The position numbers and the translations under genes were made by a program. A DNA stretch of 64,000 nucleotides from Antitrichia curtipendula. Its lineage: Eukaryota > Streptophyta > Bryopsida > Hypnales > Leucodontaceae. Positions 45,942 to 58,860 of this stretch are shown one piece after another (within the stretch, counting starts at the first letter, position 1; each line of letters begins with the position of its first letter). Under the pieces are notes generated by a model. It had not been told where the DNA came from. It saw nothing but the letters and a program-made list of their open reading frames with translations, and searched no databases. The DNA is taken from positions 17,076,725-17,140,724 of the forward strand of contig OX579634.1 of NCBI GenBank assembly GCA_951230915.1, written 5' to 3'.

Positions 45942-48075
45942 CTTAGAAATGAAAGGGTTAACCTAAATATTTAACTTAATTCCCTTGAATTTAGGAATTT
46001 ATGTTAAATTTCTAATGGTCTTTAGTTGATTTTAAAAACAGTCTTTGAATTAAAATAAACTTCAAGGCCCTATTTCCAACTACCTTGAATGTTTATTTTA
46101 TTTAAGAATTAATTTAAAAGATCAATATCTTCCAATTTTAATAACATTCCAATGAACAGTTAGTTTTGTTTGTTATTCATTAGTTTATTATTTTTGTTGG
46201 ATTAATTTATTATTTTTGTTGACTTCTTGTTTTTTCCTATTTGGCTTATTAGGCCTAATAAAACAAAACTTAAACCAACATTCAACCAACTAATTTGCAC
46301 CAGAATCCTAATTAATGACTAAAACCAAATAACCAAATTCTTCAATAGTAAAAAGAACAATTCAAAGCATTATTCTGAATGAATAGTAGATGAATAGTAA
46401 CGGAATAAAAACCAAAACAAATCCTAAAATGAATAGGAAATGAATAGGAACACACATAACAAAACAAAAACAAAACCCACGTAAATAATTAGATTCGTTG
46501 AAAAAATTAGTATTTTAATCCTAATTCCTTCTCAAGCCGCCACTTCGTCTCCTTCTTCTTCTTTAAGTGTTTTGGATTCAATGCTTGATTGTCATTTGAA
46601 ATGCGGCTATGGAGTATTGAGAGTTGTGTATTTGTGTACGGGTAGTGAGCTTTTAGATTCAAGAGTGACTAGCCAACATTTTTAGGAACAAAAGCCAAAA
46701 TTTTGGTGCCCTGGCAAGCAACGGCCTAACCTTGTTCTGGTTTACGCCTTCAAATGATGATTTTAAAGTTTTTCAACGTCAACCTTCCGAAGGACTGAAC
46801 CTTCACTGGACTGCTCTCCAAATTCATTGGACTGCTTCTCCAACTCACTGGACTGCTCTCCGAGCCACCAACGACCCCCTTGCGACCCGTGCGACCCACC
46901 AGCGACCCACCAGTGACCCGTCAGCGATCCATGCGACCCCCTTGCATCCCCCTTGCGACCCACCAGCAACCCGTGCGACCCCCTTGCGATCCCTTGTTGG
47001 CTTCTGGTTCTTGGATTTCTTCAGACTGGACTGCCAGTCCTTATCTAATAAAACAACACAAAACTAAAACTAAAACTAATGATTAAAAAAGAACTAAACT
47101 AAACTTCACTAAATAATTTAAAGCTCCACTAATCTAAGTTTTTTCTATGGTTTTGAAGGAACTTTTAAAACAAAGCAACTAACTAATGAGTTTTTTTTGA
47201 GATTTTAGGGATAACTAAGCAAAATAAACTTAACTAAATGGTCTCTGGTTTTTTTGGGATAAACTAAGACAAGTGATTTAAACTAAGCAAAGGCAAAGAT
47301 AAACTAAACTAAAATAGAAATTAAACTATCAACTAAATCCTCAATTTGGCAATGGAAGCAAAACAAAATGACGTGAGCAAATTCGGGCGGAAGGAAAGGA
47401 ACCACTTGGTGTGGTGTTTTGGCTTAAGTAGCCCAATGACCAAGGTATTTTCCAAACTCTCTTCCTTCAAGGTAAATTGTCCTGTGGTCAAAGCTTCGCC
47501 GTGCGGGAGCAACCCCAGGCTAAACTTGTAAATTATGGCTTCAAGTGACTGTAGGAATGTTTTAATCTTTAAAGGAGGTACACATGACAGTGTTTAAACC
47601 AAACATTAAGAATCAAGTCAAACCAAACTTTGTTATACAACAAAGATTGGCCAGTATTTTGAGTATTAGAATCTTTGGTAAAGACTAGCTTCACCGCCTT
47701 AAGAATTCTGACTCAATGGCTGTTGCAAAACACAAAATTAGTATGGAACCAATGTATCCAAGTTTTGGGGAATGAGTCCTCCCAAAAGTGTGGTTTTAGT
47801 GTGGTATTGATGGTTCAAAAGAAAACCCCGAGTCCTCTAACCAAATCCTCCACTAAATGAAAGCAAAGAAAGCGAAATGAGCAAAGATGACCAAAATTTG
47901 GCCTAACTAATTGCTTCCGACAAAGTCGGTAAGCAGATTGAAAAAAAAAAGAGTCTCTACACTCCGACAGAGTGTCGGTAGGCAGATAATGAAACAAAAT
48001 GGGGCATGAGAAACTTTGGAGGGGGGCCTAAAATACTTGCTAGAAGGCCCCGCCACCTTAGTTTACCATAAGATA
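45942..48075. other. Intergenic DNA with a GCGACCC-type repeat patch
   Basis: AT-rich. A GC-rich patch at about 46859-46999 is made of degenerate tandem CGACCCACCAG / CGACCCCCTTG units. Two short hairpins, CCGACAAAGTCGG (about 47919) and CCGACAGAGTGTCGG (about 47967), each followed by TARGCAG, lie just before the CACTA element. No gene is supported. Confidence 0.45.
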
Positions 48076-51014
48076 CACTACAAAAAAACGGCCAAAATTG
48101 TGACTGCAAAACATGACTGCGCTAATTTTGCGATTGCAACGCCACTTCACCTCCCTAATTGCACCAGCGGAGGAGGATCCAAAGTGCTGCAGTCATTCTA
48201 CAGTCACTGTAGTGACTGCGGGGTGAACAGAAGACGCATTGTGTACTTCATCCACAACGTTCCGTTCAGAAGGGCGACGATGTAGTGACGTGGCGAATTG
48301 GAACGCGACTGCAGCAGGCAAAGTCATTGTTCAGTTGTGCGGTTCCGGATTTTGCGACTGCAATGCGACTAAGAAGTGACTTCAAAATGACTACGGCGCC
48401 GCGGAGTCACAAAGTTGGCGTTTTCTTTTACATATGGATAAAGAAAAAAATGGGGCCTTGTGGTACAGGAAAGATAGGATGAGCACAGTTTCCGGTATGT
48501 CACTACAATATGACTACATTATGACTGGCGCTATATTTTAGTACTAAATAAGAAGAGAGGCCGTTCATGCAAGTCAGGAAATTGAAATACTGGGGTTTAG
48601 GAATGTCTAAATGAATGCAAGTCACCTAAGATATAATACTAGTGTACCGTAAATGAATTAATTTTAGGAGAGCAAGGTCTACAAGCCTTATTACTCCTAT
48701 TTCAGAGATTGAAGATTAGTTGAAGAATGAAATAATTGTGTTCATTTTTGAGGGTTGTTGTGTAGTGGGCACATGCTGTACGGACTCATTTTGAGAAAAT
48801 CGTAATAGGGATAGTGTTACCAATGTTTCATGTGCTTCCACACCTCTGTTAGCTTCAGGGTTTGCATTAAAGCACAAGTTGTATAGAAATGTTTAAAGTT
48901 GTTGAGGCCAGAACTTGTCCATGCTTCATGACACCGTGAATGAAAAGAAGTGAACATGGCCCTCTGATGACCTAGTAAATGGAAAGACATTCAAGATGGT
49001 AGGGGAGAAGACAGTCAGGTTGCAATTGCAAGCGACGTGACTTCACTATGACTGTAGTATGACTTTGTCTGTCACGTAACTACACTATGGCTGCGGCGAG
49101 TCTGTCACGTAACTAGACAGTGACTGGTACATGACTTCACTTCGGAAAGTGATTTGGGTTGTACTACTACGATTTCAATGTCTTCCAATTTGGAGACCTG
49201 CCTCACTGCTGCATGCACATGCAATTTAGGAAAAATGCTTCTATCAATACAAACACTAGGACAACATGACAAGCCATGTTTAGACAAGAAGTGTATACCT
49301 AGTACGTCTCTTGCGCAAGTAAGTTTTCTTCCACAGATAATTCAATGGCTCCAATTAGATTGGCGGTGGAGCTTCTACTCGGCAGTCGTTGGAGAACAAT
49401 GAGCCCTACAGCCTCCCCAATAGTGGTGATGAAGGCATCTGTCCAGTCAACAACTTCACGCTTGGAACGGGCTTCTTTACATAAGACCACTTTCCATCCA
49501 GGTTTTTCAGTTGCATCATCCTTAGTATAAGTAGGGTTACTTTGTGTATCTTGCAGCTTCACCCTACTACTTTTTTGTGCTAACAAGGTGTTTTTTACAA
49601 ACAATTCAATTACACCCACTAAATTTATTGATTCCACCCAAATTGACAATGTTTGAGGAACAATCAACCCTATAGGCTCTACAGTGGATGGATTTGCACA
49701 TTTGTTGAACCTTAACTCCCTGTGCATATATACAATTCCATTGTTAAGCCTACCCCTAAGAACTACATTGCAAAAAAAACTAGAACAACATTACTAATAG
49801 TGACAATGACCTTCTACGATTCTAATTCACTAGGGGTCACCTATGACTTCCATGTGACTGCGCCTAGTCAAGTGAAAGTCGTGTTATAGTACTGCAGTCA
49901 GATAACAACATGGAAATGACTACATTACGTCTTCTACACTACTAGAATCAAAAAAATGTTAAGAAAATAGCCTCTTCAATCTTCTTTTCAAATTTGTCCA
50001 CAACTTTTGATTTGAGGTTCAAAAATCCAAAATAAATTTTTGGAGATGAAAGTAAAATTCATTTTTCAACTTTTATTAGTTCAAAATTTTTTGAAAACAA
50101 TTAATTTACTATTCCTAAATGAGATCTAAAATATTACTAATAACACAATTTCTGTGTTTTACATGTCCCACAAGGTTTGTCATGCCTCCTATCACTCCAC
50201 CTGTATAAAAGGTTTGTCATTTCAACTCTTCATATTCACACACTAAGTGGCTTTGAGAGCCATGTGGCATATTTGCCAAATATTTTATATATGGTATATT
50301 TTATATTAAGCATGGTGTATGATGTGTTGTATATGGTGTATGATATATGGTGTATGATGTATTTTTGCAATATTTAAAATGTATTCATATGTGACTGTAG
50401 AATGACTACTAACCTGCAATTGTCAATACATTCTTTTTTGCACACATCGCCGCAATTTCCAAACCCTAAATTCTAAATCCTAAATCCATCACTTTAAAAT
50501 GATGCCTACGTGAAAGCCCACGTCAGATTATAGAGGGGTTAAACCCAACTGTACAATGACTGCCGCAACTGCATTTGCTATGTCCACGTTAGATTTAGAA
50601 GGGATTGGACGTCACTCTAAAATGACTTCTCTGTGACTGCAGAAGGAAGTCCATGTCAGATTAAAAAGGGGTCAGACGCAACTCCAAAATGACTTCACCG
50701 TGACTGCGCTTCCATTGTCTATGTCAAATTTATCAGGGGTCAAGTCATTGTCCATCTAGTCCAAAAAAGCCCTCCGTTTCCACATGGCGGCTCAAAACCA
50801 TCTTTCCAAGGTTGTCTTTCTTTATCGAGCCTCATCTCATCCAAAGTCTCATCCGTTCCCTCTTTGTTAGGTGATAATGTATCTGCAGTCATTCTTATAA
50901 ATGACTTGTTTGAAATGACTGCAGCACTACGGAGTCATTCTTTTGTTTTGCGACTACAACGTGACTGTTTTGCAGTCATTTGCACAGTCACGTTTTTCTC
51001 TGTTTTTTTGTAGT
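48076..51014 (+). mobile_element. Non-autonomous CACTA (En/Spm) DNA transposon
   Basis: The left end CACTACAAAAAAAC (48076) and right end GTTTTTTTGTAGT (to 51014) are terminal inverted repeats of the CACTA type; the last G of the right end is missing or mutated. The 3-bp flank ATA occurs at 48073-48075 and 51015-51017, the expected CACTA target size. Many copies of GTGACTGCA/GTGACTGCG in both orientations fill the subterminal zones (about 48090-48540, 49030-49140, 49840-49930, 50390-51000), as expected for transposase-binding repeats. At 2.9 kb with only a fragmentary coding region it is non-autonomous. Its right end is 115 bp upstream of the first MCM exon, so it probably lies in an intron of that gene. 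Confidence 0.85.
49299..49727 (-). pseudogene. Possible CACTA transposase remnant
   Basis: A 142-codon minus-strand frame inside the CACTA element contains a diverged internal duplication (two IGLIVPQTL / VGLIVLQRL-like segments) and KPGWKVVLCKEARSK, which loosely resembles the DUF4216 region downstream of CACTA TNP2 transposases. No TNP2 catalytic region is present. It may be a captured or degenerate remnant. Confidence 0.25.
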
Positions 51015-51129
51015 ATATCCCAATTGTGAGGTGCCCATCATCTTTCCACATTTGTACATTTTGATGCACTCTCCGAGTCATCGTTGTATTGTGGTATTGG
51101 TTTTTCACTGGTACTTGTCTTCACAAAAG

Positions 51130-53325
51130 ATTCGAGAGTCCGTCAAGCCTACTATGCATGAGGCCATGGAACAACAGACCGTGAGCGTTGCCAAGGTACC
51201 GCCCTAGGCTTCCTATTGACATTTTTTGAATGGTCTTCGCAGTGGAGGTAGAATTTGGTCCATTTGCGGATTTTATGATCTTCTGTGCATGAGGGAGGAA
51301 TAGTTCGGGGTGAGTGTTTCTTTGTTGTAAGCAAATAGTGAAAGGTACGGAAGGTCCCTAACTCACCACAGGTGACGTGGTCGAATCAACTGGAGATGCT
51401 TGCATCGAGTGAAATTTTGCTTGATTGTTGTGATTTTCTTGAATTATTACAGGCAAAGATGGTGACGACGCTGAACACGCGAACGACTATGTTTGGGGCG
51501 GCAAATCCAAAAGGGTGCTACGACGCTACCAAATGTATCCATGTAACATGATGTATGGATTTGATTTGAGTGCATGAAGTTTGTGGTTGTTTGTTTATCT
51601 TTTTTAACCTTTTTGGACAATTCCTTGATGAAATCAGCTCTTATCCAAAACATGTCTCTATCTGCACCACTATTGAGTCGTTTTGATGTTGTGCTTGTGC
51701 TCCTGGATACCAAATCTGTGGAATGGAACAAGGCCGTGTCATCTCACCTTCTCTCAGAGGCAAGATGCATGGCCGAATCCTTTTTGACCTTCTTTGATGG
51801 AAATGCATGCTTAATTTGAGTCCATGATTACCGTTTGATCTAGTTTGTTGCCAAAATCTTTGGCTGTGTGATGCAGACGACGCATCAAATTCTTTCTACC
51901 TTTTTGTTTCAATGTGCTTGACATAATTCCCTAAAGTTAACCCTACTACTTGTCTACGTTAGATCCCCATAGCGTTGGCAAAGTGTTGTGGATGATGCAA
52001 TAAATACCAGTCCGAAGGCATATATGAACTAGATTTTGATGCCGAGCCCTGTTTCAAGTAGACTGTGCATGTAGCACATTATACATTGCCTTCTTACTAT
52101 TGAAATTTTACATTGATTTTGCTAACACTCGAGTGTGGGTGAATTGAACAGTAGCAGCAGCACTGATATCGATACCTGGAACATTGCTACATTACAAAGG
52201 TACTGGGATCATTTTGCCCTTTTTACAATGTTGTTAAGCCTTGGCTGAATCGATATCAAGGATTCTTGGACATGTAAAGAAAGTGTAGGATCCTAAACAA
52301 GAAATGTCGTACAAACTGGACAAACTGTCAACTGTGAATTACCACTCTTTTTTTCAAAGTTTTTTTGGATGGTGCAATGCGAATGAGCATGTCATCCAAA
52401 TGTTTCTACAAACAACAAATGTCATGACAAGAATGGTTCTTGCGTATAGCTACATCCGGTATGTGCGGGCTCGGTTCAAACCAATCCTAACCTCTGAAGC
52501 CAATGAAGTTATAAGCAGCTACTACCGCCTACAATGTCATTCCGACTACCTAGACGTTGGTACGTCTCGATGGACATCCTTGTCCTCTGTTGAATTCTTG
52601 CTATTCAGCAAAGATGGTAGGATGCACGTCGCCCCCTATTAAAAACAGTTGTCCAATGCTTTGAAACTGTTTTTGCTGACTATCACAAGGTTTGGTTGTA
52701 GGAAGGACAACTGTTCGGATGCTTGAAAGCTTGATCCGACTGGCACAAGGTAAGGACTAATTGAACCCTAATTCCGCACGTGTTGGAAGAGATCCAGATT
52801 CATGCAAAACATTTATAAGAGTCCATACTTGCCCATTTATATTTGCATGCCTTGCAACACGTCTTTGGGTATTTTTGGTTTGGGCTAGACTACAACGTAA
52901 TTGAATTGGATTCTAAACCCCGAACCCTAATTCCATGGTCATGGTGAGGTTTTCTAATATTGCACATGATTTTGTTGTCCGAAACAGCACATGCAAGGCT
53001 GATGTTCAGGGGAGAGGTTCTCCGTGTTGACGCAGTGGCGGCAATCGTGTGTATTGAATCCTCCATGTCAACAACCACCATCTTGGATGGGATGAGCAAA
53101 GCCCTCCACTCCGGCTTTGTGGACACCCCCGACATGGAATGTATCCTTCAGTCCCCCTAAAATGTCTTTGTGAAGGATTTTCTTTATGAATATTTGCATG
53201 CTTGTGGATACAGTAATCTTTTTTTTGGCATAAACACTCTTCTATCTTTTGAGTGTACTTCCTGAATGATCGAAACAGATTCGAGGCACGAGGAGAAAAT
53301 TCTATCCAAACTCAGCTTTGTTTAG
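51130..53325 (+). CDS. MCM9: MCM helicase, 3' exons (MCM9-like)
   Basis: At least eight exons read in order as the C-terminal half of an MCM AAA+ helicase. A, 51130-51195 ([13 protein letters not shown]). B, 51453-51534 ([16 protein letters not shown]). C, 51638 to about 51759 (the arginine-finger motif LLSRFD, then VLVLLDTK). D, about 52152-52199. E, 52450-52559 ([19 protein letters not shown]). F, 52702-52749 ([15 protein letters not shown]). G, 52988-53140 ([16 protein letters not shown]). H, 53279-53325. Acceptor and donor sites are canonical, and phases agree from A to C and from D to H. The C-D junction is unresolved: it needs a GC donor or a missed exon. VLLDTK with the [22 protein letters not shown] block points to MCM9, a helicase of homologous recombination, over MCM2-7. 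The Walker A/B exons are not in the window. It is probably a real gene with very long introns; a truncated copy is possible. Confidence 0.75.
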
Positions 53326-55289
53326 GATTTAAGGTCTTATTTTTTTATCAATGAACAATGTTGGGTGAGGTCTTGGAATAGGACCTTCGATTTCAATAAC
53401 AGATTCAAGGTTTTGACTTATGGAATTGGATGGTGACTTCTCAAAAGAAGGCAATGAATTCGACTTCCACATCAAATTCGATGATGAATCCCAAATTTGA
53501 TACTAAAACCCCTAAATCCTAAACCCAACTATATGTCAAGTGATTTGATTTAAAATCTTGGCAATTCCTATTGCAAGAATAGGGCCAAATGCAGCGCATT
53601 CAATGGTACAGGGTACACCTTTCTAACGAAGGGGTACACCGGTGTACCGGTTTTGGTCGCACATGCACGTAATCTAGCATGAATGCACGTCAAAATTGTG
53701 TACAGTGTCCGATTGGGATAAAAGTTGGGTCTATCTCACCTGATTTTTTGCCGCAATTCCAACAGTATAACGCTCACATTCTGGTTCCCTGGGAATCAAA
53801 AGTTAGGAGCCTGTTTTGAGAAAAACGAATGAAAAAAAGGGAGTTCGGGGTCTAAGGGGATTTAGGGCATAGGGGAGGTTTAGGGTACATGGTATAAGGA
53901 TTTGTTTTTAGGATTTTAGGGTTTAGGGTTGTAGGGTCGTAGGGTCGTAGGGTTTGCTCAAAACCATGGCGGGGGTCGCACAAGGGATTGATGTCATGGG
54001 CTTTTGGGTAGTATAGTGCGGCCCCTATCCACTCGAGTGTGTAGGGTGCGAATAAATGGGGAGTAATAAATCTCCGTGTTGAGGTTTATTTGATCTTGGA
54101 AAGTGGTGCAAAGGTCCACTGGGTGCCTCCCCCCTCCATATTGGAATTCGGGAAACGTGCCATTTCGGAAAGTAAATTGCAAGAAGTAGCATTGAATTTT
54201 AGAATCAACAAAAGTAGACTAAGAACTTAAGAAGTTAGTCAAAGGAAGAATTTAGGATTATAAAATCTTAGAAGAAATTCAAAGGAGTCCAACTGTAATT
54301 CAAAGTTTAGGAAACACTAAAAATTTCATAAGATATGAAAGGTTGAAGATTTGGTGAGAATTTGGATGAAAATCAGAAGGAAGTCTCTATCCAAGTCCAA
54401 ACTTGTGGACAAGGAAGTAATCTATAGCCTAAAAAGGTGCTCCAAATTACAAGTCTAATTGAAATTAGGAAATAGGATAAATGAATGGATAAAGTTTATA
54501 AAGCCCTTTAAGGGCAACATTTCATCCAGACATATATTTTGCTAGAAATGTCGGATTGTTGTAAATTTTATATTTTTGAAAATGGCATGATCTTTTTCTT
54601 GACTTAGGATTTGCTAAGTTTAGGTTGAAGGATCTTTTTCTAGAAATCACAGTGGCCTAGTTCATTTGTCCATGCACCTAGAAATTGGAAATTGAAGTTA
54701 GAATTTGGTAAAGCTTTGTGCATTTTGAAAGTTATTTTAAACTACACAAAAAGATCCATTGCTTGGAAGGCAAAATGAATTGACAATAGGCACCCATTAA
54801 CGATAAAATCACACTTATAAATTAGAACATGGTTGTGCTCTGCTTATATGTCAAACATGGACTTAGAAGTGCTCACAAAAGGCAACACTAATTATAATTA
54901 TTGTAGGTGGAAGGATTTGAATACCTTTGGTTGAAAATGTAGTCGATTTTCTTGTTGATGTTTTTTTTCATTAATGCATTTATTATTGTTTTGAATAGGA
55001 TTTGTGAATGATAGTAACCATATCTCAGATGAAAGCAGCAAACATCCTGCTAAGGGAAAGATGTAGTGTCTAAAAATGCAATGGAATCCAAAGAAGAAAA
55101 AAAAGAATCACAATTTTCTAACATTGGATCACAATTTCAAGTTGTTGCACCTAAAAGCAAAAAATGGCTGTTGTTGAAAATGTAGTTCAAAAGTCTGAAC
55201 TAAAGCAAATATAAAAAAGAAATACCTACCTTGAAAAAAACTTCAAGAAAAAAACCTTTCCCTTAGTTGAAAGAGTTGGATGTTAGTGT
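53326..55289. other. Intergenic DNA with degenerate telomeric repeats
   Basis: No gene seen. At 53911-53956 several TTTAGGG and TGTAGGG units form a short degenerate interstitial telomeric tract. The remainder is AT-rich. Confidence 0.5.
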
Positions 55290-55990
55290 TATCATTTTAG
55301 TGGGTAGTTTTGACATCTCCATTGACCTCCTAGGAAAAATGGATGAGTTCATTGAAAAAGAGTGCATTTTTGGACTTTGTTCTATCAAAAGAGGTGGAGC
55401 TCTTTCAAGATTGCACATGCAAATGGTGTGCTAGTTTTTGACTTCTTTACGGATCATGGTTAAAAAAACACATCAAAACATATCTTGGATAGGATGATGC
55501 TCACAATGCCTTAGTAGGCCACCAAATTCTCATGAAAATACTATGTATTACCGTGTTGTATACATTAATTGGAATGTTTGGCTACTATGTAAAAGACAAA
55601 GGCAAAGAACACTTTCAATGTGTGCATAGAAATGTCACGCTAGAGCAAATTACAGAAAGAGTTGAAGAGTACATTAAGCACAATACTCTTTTGGCAAAAA
55701 GCAAAATTCTCTTGACTCTTACAAAACTCATCAAGAGGGTTGCAATGTATTGCATGTACAAGATGAAAAAATAGCTGGAAAAATGGAAAATACTCTTAAT
55801 GGCATTCTTTTGCCGATATTGCAATCAAAATAATACATTCCCTAAGCTTCTTGGATTTTGAAGATTTATCAAGGTGGAATGGAATTCACTAAGGCCTCAA
55901 ACTTTGAAATTTAGGATGAATCTAAATGGCATAGAAATGGATGATGTGATTCAAATTTTTTTGAGCACACAAATTTTGGTTCATGCCTTA
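55290..55990 (+). pseudogene. Replitron-like HUH endonuclease protein remnant
   Basis: Three frames together read as one decayed protein. 55310-55425 has DEFIEKECIFGLCSIKRGG and then RLHMQ, at the place where an HUH (His-x-His) motif would lie; the first His is Arg here. 55532-55774 has GMFGYYVKDKGKEHFQCVHRN, then a Tyr-rich end, AMYCMYKMKK. 55775-55920 has ILQSK-YIP-ASWI and YQGGMEFTKASNF. This order (KD..HF, RA..Y..YKMK, ASWI..Y.G.GMD..RA) resembles a family of eukaryotic HUH-endonuclease proteins that I associate from memory with Replitrons. Stops and frame changes show it is dead. Element ends were not found. Confidence 0.4.
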
Positions 55991-56505
55991 CCAATTTGGA
56001 TCACTGATGGCTTATAGCGGATTTGAACAAAGTGTGAGAAGGTGAAGAGTATGATTATGTGGTTGCAAATAATGTTCTTATAATTCTTCATATAACTATG
56101 TTTTTCTCTTAATGGGAAAAATTTCAAGGCTTTTTCTAGAAGGGTAAAAGTACACTACGGTTGTCCAAAATCATAGTCATGGCAAAATTTCTGCATAAGG
56201 TGAAAGTTTGGAGTCAATTTTCCTATAGTTTTTGTGACTTAAAAAATAAATAAAAAATGGATTGGAGTCTTATATGTTGCATACATTGATAATTGTATAA
56301 CAAAAAGTGAATTTCATCTATTAACTAAATGTATGGAGTACAAACATTAAATATTTGTCTTGTCACATATTCATGTTTAGCATTGTTGTATTTTTTTGCC
56401 TAGTTTGGGATTTCATTCTTACAATTCAAAGAGCTAAATCTAATGCTCTAATGTTTAGGTACTTAGACTAGGCACTTAATTAGTATTTTAGGACCTATAT
56501 AAAAA
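55991..56505. other. AT-rich flank before the hAT element
   Basis: No gene or repeat recognised. It ends in TATAAAAA (56498-56505), the likely left target-site copy of the following element. Confidence 0.5.
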
Positions 56506-56879
56506 CAGGGTTGTTCTGCCGGACCTAACGACATCGCGACAGACAGACGTCATGCGACATCTAGTAGACCCTCCGTGATGTCACATAAAGTCAAATTTAC
56601 CTTATAAATTACCCCCCTTTTACCTAAGCCACGTGGATGCCATGTGGCGTTCGCGTGGCACATTTTAGGGGCGCATGCGGGTGTGACGTGGACGGGCGAC
56701 TTCGGGTACACAGCAACTGCGGGTAGGGGCGACTTTGTGTAAGGGCGACCTTGGGTTGGGGCGAGCGCGGATAGGAGAATGCGGGTAAGGGAGACCGTGG
56801 CTGAGGCAACTTCAGGTAGACTCTTGGACCCGCGGTCGTCCAAGCTGGACCCAAGGTCACCTAAGACAAGAGTTCTCCT

Positions 56880-58860
56880 ACCCGCAGTCGCCTAGACCCG
56901 AAATTGCTCCTTAAACACAAAATTTGACCAATTTTGAAACAAAGACAAAAGAATGGCTCCCACCACCATCCGAGGTCGCCCAAGACAAGATTTCTCCTAC
57001 CCGCAGTCGCCTAGACCCGAAATTGCTCCTTAAACACAAAATTTGACCAATTTTGAGACAAAGACAAAAGAATGGTTCCCACCACCACCCGAGGTCGCCC
57101 AAGACAAGAGGTCGCCCAAGACAAGAGTTCTCCTACCCGCAGTCGCCTAGAACCGAAATTGCTCCTTAAACACAAAATTTGACCAATTTTGAGACTGCGG
57201 GTAGGAAGAGAGGGTCTATCCCCACCCGAGGTCGCCCAAGACCCGAAGTCTCTTCCATTCCTTCATTTGGGCAGAAAGGGACTCTCCCTACCCGCGGTTG
57301 CCCAAGACGAGGTTGCCCCACACCTGAGGTTGGCCATGACCCGAGTTCTCCAATGACCCTCCATTTGGGAAGGAAGAGAGGGTCTATCCCCACCCGCGGT
57401 GGCCCAACACCCGAAGTCTCCAATATCTCTCCGTTTGGGCAGAAAGAGAAAGTCTCTCCACCTCTTGGCTTGACCTTTTATACTATGTTTGTATTCATTG
57501 TTTAAATCTAATTTCCGTGTCTATGAATTCTTCTATGGAAGATTGGTCATTTACTTTCTTCTACATGAATACCAACTACTTGAAGTAAAAACCACTTCAC
57601 GTTTATTTCTAGAAAAAATGTTAAATATAAGTTGGCTCAAGATTAAATTTAAATCAAAATGGATAATAGCTCAAAGATGAAATCAAAATACAATAATCCA
57701 ATTGTAAAATAATTGTAACAACAAAATTAAATCCTTCGACAAGTCGATTTGTTGAAATTGCATTCCAAAATGATAGCATAAATCCCTAAAGGACAATTGT
57801 CCATTAAACATCCAACTGAAAGGCCTAAGGCATGTACAAGTGAATAGCAAAGTAATACAATGCCAATAGTGAATTATAATTTGGTGCAATGTAAAAGGTC
57901 TTCCCAAACCCTAGACCCTAAACCCTAAACCCTAAACCCTAATATCAAGTTTATTAATCCCACTTTTTTTGCTTCTTTATGAAGAAGTCACCTATATATA
58001 TAGAAGTGACATCCATGTTTTATTTTTCATTGTGAATTTTTTTCAATTCAACGGTCTTTCCCCTTATATGTCATTTTGAATAAAATGAAGTAAATGGTAC
58101 ATGACTAAAATGAATGGTGGAGGAGAAAGTAATAAAATGAGGAATGGATTCACTAAACCTCCATCCATTAGACCCCACATGGCCTATCTTTCATATTTTG
58201 GTGAAGAAAAAGCTTAAAAGTCTTGTAGAACCTTACTAAATTCTTAATTGTGGTAGTTGACATGTTTTTCTCAAAATTCATTTCAAAGTGTACCATGAGC
58301 ATCCAAAATCAGATTTAGGAAGTGAAAGATTTTGATCTCTCTACTCGTGGTCACCATGTCTTGAATCCCATGAATTTCAAACTTGAATTTCCCTCCTTCC
58401 TGGACCCGAGGTTGCCCCACCCGCGGTCGCCCCTACCGCCGATTCTGGGAATTTGAAACTTGAATTTTGTGTTTAAGGAGCGATTTCGGGTCTACGTGAC
58501 TTCGGGTAGGAGAACTCTTGTCTTGGGCGACCTCGGGTGGTGGTGGGAGCCATTCTTTTGTCTTTGTCTCAAAATTGGTCAAATTTTGTGTTTAAGGAGC
58601 GATTTCGGGTCTAGGCGACTACAGGTAGGAGAACTCTTGTCTTGGGCGACCTTTTAGGGCGACTTCTTGTCTTGGGCGACCTCAGGTGGTGGTGGGAGCC
58701 ATTCTTTTGTCTTTGTCTCAAATTGGTCAAATTTTGTATTTAAGGAGCGATTTCGGGTCTAGGCGACTTCGGGTAGGAGAACTCTTGTCTTGGGCGACCT
58801 CTTAGGGTGACCTCTTGTCTTGGGCGACCTCGGGTGGTGGTGGGACTACTCGAAGTTGCC
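56880..58860. repeat. Inverted arrays of a roughly 115-140-bp unit inside the hAT element
   Basis: Units containing a CAAAATTTGACCAATTTTGA core next to a CCACCACCCGAGGTCGCCCA motif occur about three times at 56880-57200. They recur about three times in reverse orientation at 58455-58860. The two arrays are arms of a large inverted repeat around the AT-rich centre. Confidence 0.75.
57905..57941 (-). repeat. Interstitial telomeric repeat (TTTAGGG)n
   Basis: Four to five CCCTAAA units (one CCCTAGA), the plant-type telomere repeat read on the minus strand, inside the hAT element's centre. Confidence 0.85.

Noticed and set aside
46732..47067. Open frame of 111 codons
   Set aside because: It runs through the degenerate CGACCC tandem repeat and encodes only Thr/Pro-rich low-complexity peptide.
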